Shown piece after piece: positions 57,916 to 64,000 of a DNA stretch of 64,000 nucleotides (position 1 is its first letter; every line of letters begins with the position of its first letter). The stretch spans positions 1 to 64,000 of the forward strand of contig URIZ01000011.1 in the NCBI GenBank assembly GCA_900548005.1, written 5' to 3'. This DNA is from an uncultured Eubacteriales bacterium (GTDB lineage Bacteria > Bacillota > Clostridia > Christensenellales > CAG-917). The notes beneath the pieces are model-generated. The model was not told the origin of the DNA and did not search any database. It was given only the letters and a program-made list of their open reading frames with translations. The position numbers were made by a program, and so were the translations under genes.

Positions 57916-59220
57916 GACAAACCTTTCTTTCACAACAAAAAAGACACGCATACGCGTGTCTTTTATTCTTGTTTGTGTTTTTGGTTTTCCTGTCAATCCA
58001 ACATAGTTGGCTTGCTTGTTCCACTCCTTTTGAGTGGTGATTTTGATGTTGCCGTCCTTGTCCACCGACACAACAACGTTGCCGTTGTTGTCTGTGCGAT
58101 ACACGTCAATGTTGCGAGCTTTCAGCCTGTCAAGTGTGTCTTGGCGCGGATGATAGAACGTGTTGCCTGCCTCATTGCAACTGATGATTGCGTATTCAAA
58201 CGAATAGTTGTCAAGGAAGTTGTCAAGCGTTGACGTTTCACTGCCGTGGTGTCCGACCTTCAAAATGTCGCAATCCACTTTGCCCGTGCGTTTCATCACA
58301 AGCGGCTCGTTGATTTTGTTGCTATCGCCCGTGAGCATGATTTTCCTGTCGTTGTATTCAAGGATACCGATGGGCGAGATTGCGTTTTTGCGCTCCGCAC
58401 TGTTGAGATTGGTTGTGTTGTAATACTCTTGCGTGGGGCAATAAAACACAAGACGGTATGTCGTCTCTTCGATGATAATGCTGTTGGTGTTTTCATCGGG
58501 ATCAACGTTGAGCACGATTTCGCAATTCGTCTCGGTGAGCGCGGCGATGAAAAACTCCGCATACGTCACCGACTCCACAGTGTCGGGATCGGTGAATCTT
58601 GACGTGTCGAGCGCGTCTATTTGGTCTTGCAGTTTCTTTTTGCTCTCGGTTTTTGTTCCCGGCGTTGCAAGCACGTTGGGCATAAAGATCTTTTCCACCT
58701 GATAGCGCGCAAGCAAATCGTCCATATAATAGACGTGGTCGCTGTCACAGTGCGTGAGCATGAGATATTCCACAGTGCCGTCCGTGATGTATGCGTCAAG
58801 ATAATCAAAGGTTTTCTTTTGATAATCTCCGTCATTGTTGTAGTTTGCGCAGTCTATCACCATATCTTTGCCGTCCGGCAGTTGCAGATATATGCAATCA
58901 CCCTGTCCGACATCGATGACGTGCATCAACAGCTCGCCCTCTCCCCTGACAAGCGGCGAGAAATTGTGTCCGCCGTCACCATTCTTGTCGAAAAACGAGA
59001 CGATTTGTTTCCACGTGTCGGGGAAAGCGAAATACAATATCGCCCAGCTTATCGCAATCACAAGCACGATTGCGACAAGCGAGATAATCACCGCTTTCGG
59101 ATTTTTCTTGTACGCCTTTTTCACCGCCTTTTCAATGGTGGAAGTTTGCGTTTGCTTTGACGATTTTGTCGAAGTTGACTTTGTTGATTTTGAGTTTTTT
59201 GAAGATTTCTTGTTTGCCAT
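57910..59220 (-). CDS. ComEC/Rec2-like metallo-beta-lactamase hydrolase, 3' end run through its terminator
   Basis: 436 residues. A Lys/Ser/Thr-rich N-terminus and one membrane helix (AVIISLVAIVLVIAISWAILYFAF) are followed by the secreted MBL domain: HVIDVGQGDCIYLQLPDGKD, metal motif THCDSDHV, LTGDSN and GHHGSETSTLDNFL. This is the stand-alone extracellular hydrolase type (related to ComEC's C-terminal domain). The last 17 residues (RIKDTRMRVFFVVKERFVN region) are encoded by a terminator hairpin and repeat R5, suggesting a lost or frame-shifted original stop. A TAA in the next frame lies just before the hairpin. Confidence 0.82.
   Translation of the reverse strand: MANKKSSKNSKSTKSTSTKSSKQTQTSTIEKAVKKAYKKNPKAVIISLVAIVLVIAISWAILYFAFPDTWKQIVSFFDKNGDGGHNFSPLVRGEGELLMHVIDVGQGDCIYLQLPDGKDMVIDCANYNNDGDYQKKTFDYLDAYITDGTVEYLMLTHCDSDHVYYMDDLLARYQVEKIFMPNVLATPGTKTESKKKLQDQIDALDTSRFTDPDTVESVTYAEFFIAALTETNCEIVLNVDPDENTNSIIIEETTYRLVFYCPTQEYYNTTNLNSAERKNAISPIGILEYNDRKIMLTGDSNKINEPLVMKRTGKVDCDILKVGHHGSETSTLDNFLDNYSFEYAIISCNEAGNTFYHPRQDTLDRLKARNIDVYRTDNNGNVVVSVDKDGNIKITTQKEWNKQANYVGLTGKPKTQTRIKDTRMRVFFVVKERFVN
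57939..57964 (-). terminator. Terminator hairpin inside the 3' end of the ComEC-like reading frame
   Basis: Perfect AAAAGACACGC / GCGTGTCTTTT stem, 4-nt loop, with T-run on the minus strand. Ten bases of each arm match the rpsR terminator at 57250. It is translated in the current frame. Confidence 0.75.
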
Positions 59221-59282
59221 ACTGCCATTATATAAAAGATGTCGAAAATTGGCAATAGAGTTTTAGCAATTCAAAAACGTAT

Positions 59283-59366
59283 TTATTTTTTACAATTAAA
59301 AAGCCACAAAGCAAGTGCGAATGCTATGCCAAAAGCCAAAATAGCACCTATTATTTCTAAGAACAT
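59283..59366 (-). CDS. Small membrane peptide B (27 residues)
   Basis: Reads MFLEIIGAILAFGIAFAL then ALWLFNCKK: one hydrophobic helix, Trp near the membrane border and a Lys-Lys end. The ribosome-binding site is a run of nine G (59372-59380) ending five bases before the ATG. It begins 13 bp after the stop of peptide A. I do not recognise a family. Size, charge and hydrophobicity resemble single-span toxin, holin-like or regulatory peptides. Evidence is the paired architecture and start signals; no homologue could be checked. Confidence 0.5.
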   Translation of the reverse strand: MFLEIIGAILAFGIAFALALWLFNCKK

Positions 59367-59371
59367 TTAAT

Positions 59372-59380
59372 CCCCCCCCC
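59372..59380 (-). promoter_or_regulatory. Nine-G tract serving as ribosome-binding site of peptide B
   Basis: Nine consecutive C on the plus strand (G on the message). They overlap the last base of the peptide A stop (TAG) and sit five bases before the peptide B ATG. Homopolymer slippage here would change the Shine-Dalgarno spacing. Confidence 0.5.
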
Positions 59381-59460
59381 TATTTATGAAGTTTGAACCA
59401 AATTGCTGCCAAAATCATGATTACAAATCCAACCATGATGATACCGCTTAACGTTTGCAT
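59380..59460 (-). CDS. Small membrane peptide A (26 residues)
   Basis: Reads MQTLSGIIMVGFVIMILAAI then WFKLHK: a single hydrophobic helix with Trp-Phe-Lys at the end, the same plan as peptide B. Preceded by AAGGGGAATATATGAT, a good ribosome-binding site. First gene downstream of a perfect consensus promoter at 59569-59597, with a leader of about 100 nt that contains the palindrome ATCAAATATTTGAT. Too short for routine gene callers. Function unknown. Confidence 0.55.
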   Translation of the reverse strand: MQTLSGIIMVGFVIMILAAIWFKLHK

Positions 59461-59491
59461 ATCATATATTCCCCTTTTTTACTGATCTCGT

Positions 59492-59505
59492 ATCAAATAT
59501 TTGAT
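59492..59505. promoter_or_regulatory. Palindrome in the leader of the small-peptide operon
   Basis: ATCAAATATTTGAT, a perfect 14-bp palindrome about 30 bp upstream of peptide A. Could be a second regulator site or an RNA hairpin. Confidence 0.35.
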
Positions 59506-59568
59506 GCAATCCATGCCAAATTACAATACTCTTTCTATGTTTGTTGGATAAATTACATTTGCAATTTT

Positions 59569-59597
59569 ATTATAGTCATATTTATGACTATTGTCAA
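59569..59597 (-). promoter_or_regulatory. Consensus promoter of the small-peptide operon
   Basis: On the minus strand TTGACA, exactly 17 bp, TATAAT: both hexamers perfect. The spacer contains the inverted repeat ATAGTCA...TGACTAT. Expected start of transcription near 59562. A promoter this strong with an operator in the spacer implies tight repression. Confidence 0.85.
59572..59591. promoter_or_regulatory. Operator-like inverted repeat shared by two divergent promoters
   Basis: ATAGTCA-6 bp-TGACTAT, a perfect dyad. It lies in the spacer of the minus-strand promoter and touches the -35 box of the plus-strand promoter. The likely ligand is the Cro/C1-type protein encoded next to it. Confidence 0.65.
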
Positions 59598-59619
59598 CAT
59601 ATAGACCATATTTTAGAAT
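59591..59619 (+). promoter_or_regulatory. Promoter of the Cro/C1-type regulator
   Basis: TTGTCA (59591-59596), 17-bp spacer, TAGAAT (59614-59619). The ATG at 59626 lies where transcription should begin, so the message is probably leaderless. Confidence 0.65.
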
Positions 59620-59625
59620 GTAGAT

Positions 59626-59832
59626 ATGATAACATATACTCCATTCTGGAAAACACTCAAGGAAAAAGGCGAATCGACTTACACTCTAATTGAAAAATAC
59701 GGGATAAGCAGTGCGACGATTGACAGACTTCGCAATGGAAAAGGAATAAGTACTGCAAAAATCAATGATTTATGCAAGATTCTTAATTGCACCGTATCTG
59801 ATATAATAGAGTATGAACCGGATGAAGACTGA
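59626..59832 (+). CDS. Small Cro/C1-type HTH regulator
   Basis: 68 residues. Helix-turn-helix at about 17-55: STYTLIEKYGISSATIDRLR then NGKGISTAKINDLCKILNC, followed by TVSDIIEYEPDED. This is the HTH_26/YozG-type short Xre family common in Firmicutes and mobile elements. There is no ribosome-binding site, and the ATG coincides with the predicted transcription start. Divergent from two membrane peptides with a shared operator, so it probably represses both promoters. Followed by its own terminator. Confidence 0.85.
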   Translation: MITYTPFWKTLKEKGESTYTLIEKYGISSATIDRLRNGKGISTAKINDLCKILNCTVSDIIEYEPDED

Positions 59833-59856
59833 AACAACGCAAATTGCGTTGTTTTT
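59833..59856 (+). terminator. Terminator of the HTH regulator gene
   Basis: AACAACGC / GCGTTGTT stem, 5-nt loop, then T-run, directly after the TGA. Confidence 0.75.
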
Positions 59857-59935
59857 TATATGTTTGAAGATTTTATACTAAATTAAATGGTAGCTAAATA
59901 GCGAGTCTATCGCTCAATAGTGCAGTTTGTAAAAG

Positions 59936-60050
59936 TGCGATAAATAGATGAATGACGCGAAAGCACCCCGAGAATGACAACCCTAATGTACAAGTAGTAC
60001 ATGAGTTGGCAAGCTCGGGGTGCTGACAAAGTCAGTCGCTATTTAGCGCG
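59936..60050 (-). repeat. R1 two-tier hairpin element, copy c
   Basis: Outer arms TGCGATAAATAG (59936) and CTATTTAGCGCG (60039) pair with two mismatches. Inner arms AGCACCCCGAG (59962) and CTCGGGGTGCT (60014) pair perfectly. The core CAACCCTAATGTAC-AAGTA-GTACATGAGTTG has a compensating A-T pair where other copies have C-G or G-C. A fused remnant of right arms (GAGTCTATCGCTCAATAGTGC) precedes it at about 59903. Confidence 0.8.
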
Positions 60051-60054
60051 ATTG

Positions 60055-60180
60055 AAAAACGGCAATATTGAGATGAAGAGCAAGGAAAAGCCGTCCACAC
60101 AGGCAGGAGCGTACTGAGTCGTACGTGACTGTTTGTGTGGACGGCTTTGACACAGCTATTCGCTCAATAGTGCCGTTTTA
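60055..60180 (-). repeat. R1 two-tier hairpin element, copy d, at the 3' end of proS
   Basis: Outer arms AAAACGGCAATATTGAG (60056) and CTCAATAGTGCCGTTTT (60163) pair with two mismatches, and the right arm includes the proS stop region. Inner arms are a perfect 15-bp stem AAAGCCGTCCACACA (60087) / TGTGTGGACGGCTTT (60134). Core GCGTACTGAGTCGTACG. In the proS message it ends with a U-run, so it may terminate transcription. Confidence 0.85.
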
Positions 60181-61620
60181 ATAGGCGCGGGCGTAATAAA
60201 TAACCTTAGAAGCCGCCTTCCCACACACCGGGCAAACGTCACCGACAGGTGTTTGGTCAAAGGGCATGCAACGAGAAGTGGCGGAGAATTGCTCTTTGAT
60301 TTTGTCTTCGCAGCAGCGATCGCCACACCACATGGCTTTGACGAATTTGTGATCGTCAAGGGCTTGTTTCATCTCGTCGAGAGAGTGGCAGACTTGGATG
60401 TGAGAGTGTAAGAACTCGTGAGATTGCTTGAACATGTTTTGTTGGATGTCGTCAAGAAGCGCGGGAATCTCGCAAGAAAGAGCGGAGATTTGCATGGCAA
60501 ACTTGTCGTGAGTGTCGCGGCGAGCAATCATGACTTGACCGTTTTCGATGTCGCGCGGTCCGATTTCAAGACGTACGGGAACACCCTTCATCTCCCATTC
60601 GTTGAACTTCCAGCCGGGAGATTGCTCTCTATCGTCAAGCTCCACTCTGATGCCTTGGGCGCGGAGCGTGGCTGCGACTTCGCTTGCCTTGTCGAGAACG
60701 CCTTCTTTGTGCGCCGCAACGGGAACGACCACCACTTGCACGGGAGCGACTCTCGGGGGAAGTTTGAGCCCGCGTTGATCGCCGTGCGCCATGATGAGCG
60801 CGCCGATAAGACGTGTGGACACGCCCCAGCTTGTTTGATACGGATTTTTGAGTTGACCGTCTTTGTCGAGATATTTGATCTCAAACGCGGACGAGAAGTT
60901 TTGTCCGAGATAGTGAGAAGTGCCGGATTGCAAGGCTTTGCCGTCAAGCATCATGGCTTCCATCGTGTAGGTGTCAACCGCGCCTGCGAATTTCTCTTTT
61001 TCGGACTTTTGACCGACAAGAACGTCGATTGCAAGCACGTTTTGCATAAACTCGCGATACACTTCGAGCATGCGGAGAGTCTCTTCTCTCGCCTCTTCTT
61101 CGGTTTGGTGCAAAGTGTGACCTTCTTGCCACAAGAACTCGCTTGTGCGAAGGAAGGGACGAGTGGTCTTTTCCCATCTTACGACGTTTGCCCATTGGTT
61201 GATGAGCACGGGCAAGTCGCGATAGCTCTTGACCCACTTTGCGTACATGGAGCAAATGATGGTCTCGGAAGTTGGGCGCACGACAAGTTGCTCTTCGAGC
61301 GGAGTGTTGCCAATATGTGTGACAAGCGCGACTTCGGGCGCGAAACCTTCCACGTGATCCGCTTCTTTGACAAGATAACTATACGGAATAAACATCGGGA
61401 AATACGCGTTTTTGTGTCCCGTTGCTTTGAAACGAGCGTTGAGCTCTTCTTGAATGTGTTCCCAGATCTCGTAACCGTAAGGGCGAATGACCATCGTGCC
61501 TTTGACCGGGCCGTAATCGACAAGCGCGGTCTTGAGAACAACGTCGGTGTACCATTGCGGAAAATCGACGGTCATATCGGCAATCTCTTTGACGAATTGA
61601 TCCTTTTGTTCTTTTGCCAT
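60178..61620 (-). CDS. proS: Prolyl-tRNA synthetase, archaeal/eukaryote type
   Basis: 480 residues with the short form lacking the bacterial INS editing domain. Class II motifs are visible: YGPVKGTMVIRPYGYEIW, VVRPTSETIICSMY and RTSEFLWQEGHTLH, then HGDQRGLKLPPRVAP. The anticodon domain (QVVVVPVAAHKEGVLDKASE) follows, and the extra C-terminal zinc domain has the CGDRCCEDKI...CPVCGKAA ligands and ends YYARAY. This is ProRS type 3, found in archaea, eukaryotes and some bacteria. GGGAGC site. Followed directly by the R1 copy d hairpin. Confidence 0.95.
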   Translation of the reverse strand: MAKEQKDQFVKEIADMTVDFPQWYTDVVLKTALVDYGPVKGTMVIRPYGYEIWEHIQEELNARFKATGHKNAYFPMFIPYSYLVKEADHVEGFAPEVALVTHIGNTPLEEQLVVRPTSETIICSMYAKWVKSYRDLPVLINQWANVVRWEKTTRPFLRTSEFLWQEGHTLHQTEEEAREETLRMLEVYREFMQNVLAIDVLVGQKSEKEKFAGAVDTYTMEAMMLDGKALQSGTSHYLGQNFSSAFEIKYLDKDGQLKNPYQTSWGVSTRLIGALIMAHGDQRGLKLPPRVAPVQVVVVPVAAHKEGVLDKASEVAATLRAQGIRVELDDREQSPGWKFNEWEMKGVPVRLEIGPRDIENGQVMIARRDTHDKFAMQISALSCEIPALLDDIQQNMFKQSHEFLHSHIQVCHSLDEMKQALDDHKFVKAMWCGDRCCEDKIKEQFSATSRCMPFDQTPVGDVCPVCGKAASKVIYYARAY

Positions 61621-61909
61621 AAACTGCTCCCATATATCCGTATATATTGTTATATTATATATATCTATATACTATTGAATTATTATATCGAGTTTTTTTC
61701 TTATTATATACTTTTCCCTTGCCCTTGTAAATAAAAACGCGACATTTGCGCGCATAACTTTGTCGGCGCAATTGCAAGTTATTTGAAGTTGCGCATAGCG
61801 TGTATAAGCGCGCTTTGAACAATCAAAACAAAAGCCGTTCGCAATGCGGACGGCTCGATATGGTTTTATTCAGTTGTATGTTGCAAAAACCGCAACGCGC
61901 TATGCCACG

Positions 61910-62389
61910 TCAGTCTTCAAAATCGTCATCGTCTTCTTCGTCTTCGTCTTCGTCTTCTTCGTCTTCGTCAAAGTCGTCGATGTCGCCAAGATCGTCGTCA
62001 AAGTCGTCGGGGCATTTTTCTTCTTCGTCGTCTTCAAACTCATCTTCTTCGTCTTCTTGAAGTTGGTAGAGCGAAAGCTCCCCTTCTTCGTCATCGTCTT
62101 GAATGGGTTCGTCATCGACAAATTCTTTCCAGTCGTCTTCGTCTTCTTCTTTTTCATTGTGTGCGTTGGCTTGTTCTTCACGGCAGACGGCGCAAATGTC
62201 TTCGTCGGGTTCGAGATAATTGACCTTGCAGACGGGGCAGATTCTCTCTTCTTCTTCGACTTCGTCATCGTCTTCCAAAAGGCTTATTTTGCTTGCCTTG
62301 CCAAGTTCCGCTTTGCACACTTCGCAAAGTTCTTCTTCGATAGGTATCCAGTTGAGTTCACAACGCGGACATTTTTTATATTTTCCCAT
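61910..62389 (-). CDS. Double zinc-ribbon protein with a highly acidic tail
   Basis: 159 residues. The first ribbon is KKCPRCELNWIPIEEELCEVC and the second RICPVCKVNYLEPDEDICAVC, each with paired CxxC knuckles. From about 85 to the end the chain is almost only Asp and Glu, with runs such as DEDEDEEDDDD. GAGGGTG site. I do not recognise a function; zinc knuckles plus an acidic tail suggest a protein- or nucleic-acid-mimicking role. On the other strand the GAAGA/CTTCTTC repeats create a Ser/Phe-rich open frame that is an artefact. Divergent from spo0A. Confidence 0.75.
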   Translation of the reverse strand: MGKYKKCPRCELNWIPIEEELCEVCKAELGKASKISLLEDDDEVEEEERICPVCKVNYLEPDEDICAVCREEQANAHNEKEEDEDDWKEFVDDEPIQDDDEEGELSLYQLQEDEEDEFEDDEEEKCPDDFDDDLGDIDDFDEDEEDEDEDEEDDDDFED

Positions 62390-62753
62390 AACACCCTCGT
62401 TATAGTTTTAGTTTTCATATATTATATTGATAACATACGATTATGTAAACTATATTTTCAAAGTTTTTGAATTTTTTTTACAAAAACTTTATATAGTGCA
62501 AACACTTGATTTTTCACCAATATATTGTATAATAATAAATAGGTGAAAATAATTGTTGAAAAATCGGCAAATTGCGATTAAAATATACTCAGATATCCCA
62601 AAAACACGCAACATATAGATTATTTCCGCTCAAATAAACATTTTTCTGCCCTTCTCGACAAAAAATGGTGAAAAACGCGTTTTTTTTCGCGCCGCAAAAA
62701 TTTTTGATTATGTTAGGATTTATATAAGTTACAAACAGGAGGGAACTTATCTT
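62390..62753. other. Divergent regulatory region upstream of spo0A
   Basis: 364 bp, very AT-rich. It holds the promoters of spo0A and of the zinc-ribbon gene. AGGATTTATATAAG at about 62715 is weakly like a sigma-H -35 region, but I see no matching GAAT. A Spo0A-box-like site lies at 62653. Confidence 0.5.
62653..62663 (-). promoter_or_regulatory. Possible Spo0A box
   Basis: Minus strand reads TTTTGTCGAGA, close to the Bacillus 0A box TTTTGTCGAAA. It lies 90 bp upstream of spo0A, so autoregulation is plausible. Confidence 0.35.
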
Positions 62754-63488
62754 ATGAACAAAACAATTATCATTGCAGACGACAACTCGGCTCTTTGCGA
62801 GAGCATACGAGATTTTGTCAATTCTCATGACGGCTACGAAGTGGCGGGCATCGCTCAAAACGGTGTGGTCGCGCTGGATCTGGTAGCCGCTCACCGTCCC
62901 GACTTTCTTCTTCTTGACATCGTCATGCCCGAGCTTGACGGATTCGGCGTTCTTGGCGCGCTCGAAGGCAAAAAGCCGACGGTCATTATGATGTCGCAGC
63001 TGGCAACGGACGGTTTTGTGCAAAAAGCCATGCAACTTGGCGCAAGCTATTTCCTTGCCAAACCGTTTGACTACAATGCGCTGCTGAAAGTCCTTGACTC
63101 GTTCACCACTCGCCAACGCACCCCCATGCCGAGAGCCAACAAGAACCTTGACGAGCGCATCGCCAACCTTTTCATCTCGGTGGGCATACCCGCGCACATC
63201 AAGGGCTATCAGTTCTTGCGAGAAGCCATCAAGATGACAATCGAAACGCCCGATATCATCAATTCGATCACAAAACGGCTCTATCCCGGCATCGCCGAGC
63301 ACTATCAGACTTCCCCGTCCAAGGTCGAACGCGCGATCAGACACGCAATCGAAGTGGCGTGGAACAGGGGCAAGATCGAAAACATCAACAACGTTTTCGG
63401 CATCAAAATCTATTCTCCCAACGAAAAACCCACCAACGGCGAATTTATCGCCCTTGTAGCCGACAAGCTTTTGCTTGAATGTGCCTGA
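62754..63488 (+). CDS. spo0A: Sporulation master regulator Spo0A
   Basis: 244 residues. Receiver with acidic pocket IIADDNSALC, phospho-acceptor Asp near 55 (LLLDIVMPELDG), Ser near 81 and Lys near 103 (FLAKPFDY). The DNA-binding effector domain is highly typical: FISVGIPAHIKGYQFLREAI, SPSKVERAIRHAIEVAWNRG and KPTNGEFIALVADKL. AGGAGGG site. Single gene here. Somewhat short of Bacillus Spo0A (267) through a reduced linker. It makes endosporulation by this organism likely. Confidence 0.96.
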   Translation: MNKTIIIADDNSALCESIRDFVNSHDGYEVAGIAQNGVVALDLVAAHRPDFLLLDIVMPELDGFGVLGALEGKKPTVIMMSQLATDGFVQKAMQLGASYFLAKPFDYNALLKVLDSFTTRQRTPMPRANKNLDERIANLFISVGIPAHIKGYQFLREAIKMTIETPDIINSITKRLYPGIAEHYQTSPSKVERAIRHAIEVAWNRGKIENINNVFGIKIYSPNEKPTNGEFIALVADKLLLECA

Positions 63489-63689
63489 CAAAAACCGCTT
63501 TTCAAATCCCAACCGAAAAGCAGTTTTATGCAATCAAACCAACCGTTCATCACGCTTATTCGTGAGAACATCTCTCTTTCCCAACCGAAAAACGACGGCA
63601 TTGCCGTCGTTTTTCACGTCTTGATACTTGCGTTTTTGAAAAACTTTGCTCAAAAATAAATTGTCAACAACATTTTTTTCTTAAAACGT

Positions 63690-63718
63690 TTGACAAACCA
63701 TAAAGCAAATGATATTAT
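63690..63718 (+). promoter_or_regulatory. Promoter of tRNA-Ala
   Basis: TTGACA (63690-63695), 17-bp spacer, TATTAT (63713-63718), 16 bp before the mature 5' end. Confidence 0.75.
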
Positions 63719-63734
63719 CTTATAGCATTCACGT

Positions 63735-63810
63735 GGGGATATAGCTCAGTTGGTAGAGCGCCTGATTTGCATTCAGGAGGTCCTCGGTTCGAATCCGTGT
63801 ATCTCCACCA
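63735..63810 (+). tRNA. tRNA-Ala (anticodon UGC)
   Basis: 76 nt with encoded CCA. Acceptor arm GGGGATA / TATCTCC contains the G3-U70 pair that marks tRNA-Ala. The D arm is GCTC...GAGC, the anticodon arm CCTGA-TTTGCAT-TCAGG (anticodon TGC), and the T arm TCGGTTCGAATCCG. Confidence 0.97.
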
Positions 63811-63999
63811 TAGGTGAATATACCCGCATTCCGTTGCGGGCGCAACGCATCACTTTGTGATGTTCCGAGGACTTGTTCTCGCTGACGCTCGCTTCGTTGT
63901 GCAAGCACAACCACTCGCTATTGAACGAATCCGTGTATCTCCACCATAGGTGAATATACCCGTATTCCGTTGCGGGCGCAACGCATCACTTTGTGATGT
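63790..63999 (+). repeat. Direct duplication of the tRNA-Ala 3' end and downstream sequence
   Basis: A 74-bp segment (63790-63863) recurs 136 bp on (63926-63999) with a single C/T difference. It starts CGAATCCGTGTATCTCCACC, the last 21 nt of the tRNA, and continues TAGGTGAATATACCCG to CACTTTGTGATGT. The 62 bp between copies contain CTCGCTGACGCTCGCTTCG. The second copy reaches the window edge, so more units may follow. Confidence 0.85.
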
Positions 64000-64000
64000 C

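Noticed and set aside
59926..60180. Tandem R1 copies as a group II intron or IS end
   Set aside because: No open frame, no intron domain V and no transposase; length and covariation fit a hairpin element better.
61844..62470. Phe/Val-rich frame opposite the zinc-ribbon gene
   Set aside because: Antisense of the Asp/Glu tail; the real frame has CxxC motifs and a ribosome-binding site.
63729..63914. Minus-strand frame ending DTRIRTEDLLNANQALYQLSYIPT-like sequence
   Set aside because: This is the well-known artefact of translating the antisense of tRNA-Ala; it overlaps the tRNA completely.

Overview
The window looks like a chromosomal segment of an anaerobic, endospore-forming member of the Clostridia. 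Spo0A, a SigH-like sigma factor, SpoIIR, YabP/YabQ, SleB and YpeB are all present, together with a low-to-medium GC content, AAGGAG ribosome-binding sites and consensus sigma-A promoters. 2-hydroxyacyl-CoA dehydratase genes point to amino-acid or hydroxy-acid fermentation. A C-terminally short alanyl-tRNA synthetase, a lysyl-tRNA synthetase fused to an extra tRNA-binding domain and an archaeal/eukaryote-type ProRS suggest an uncultured gut lineage (Christensenellales-like is my guess; this is inference).

Layout: 1-2883, a 2-hydroxyacyl-CoA dehydratase operon (two subunits plus the start of the activase). 3311-12808, an oligopeptide ABC transporter operon (oppABCDF) with oddly enlarged subunits and a distal ApbE-like membrane protein. 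13980-18062, an FAD oxidoreductase divergent from a cassette of AMP-forming acyl ligase, acyl carrier protein and acyl-ACP thioesterase. 18216-31479, a carbohydrate block: sugar symporter, GH13 enzyme, and glgP, glgA, glgD, glgC, glgB for glycogen turnover. 32407-43446, ispE, a two-component system, AmaP-greA-lysS, a PHP phosphatase with alaS, and an acyltransferase. 43508-49458, a sporulation and germination block (yabP, yabQ, ypeB, sleB, spoIIR) with small unknown genes. 49612-54676, a transglutaminase lipoprotein, then mrnC-rlmB-(repeats)-sigH in the order seen in Bacillus. 54859-57230, a lipoprotein and rpsF-ssb-rpsR. 57910-63810, a ComEC-like hydrolase, a compact regulator/small-peptide module, proS, a zinc-ribbon protein, spo0A and tRNA-Ala.

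The most striking features are non-coding. The spaces between genes are filled with several dispersed repeat families. One (R1, four copies) forms a two-tier hairpin directly at the 3' end of genes. Its inner stems differ completely in sequence yet stay complementary, and its outer stem is an inverted copy of the end of the gene, stop codon included. The rpsR terminator shows the same mirrored design with a perfect 19-bp arm. Another family (R2) supplies the last codons and stop of ispE; a third (R5) supplies the stop of the ComEC-like gene.

The second notable item is a roughly 550-bp module at 59283-59832. A small Cro/C1-type regulator and two unannotated 26-27-residue membrane peptides are transcribed divergently from overlapping promoters that share a palindromic operator. 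The peptide promoter is a perfect TTGACA-17-TATAAT, and a nine-G tract forms the ribosome-binding site of the second peptide.
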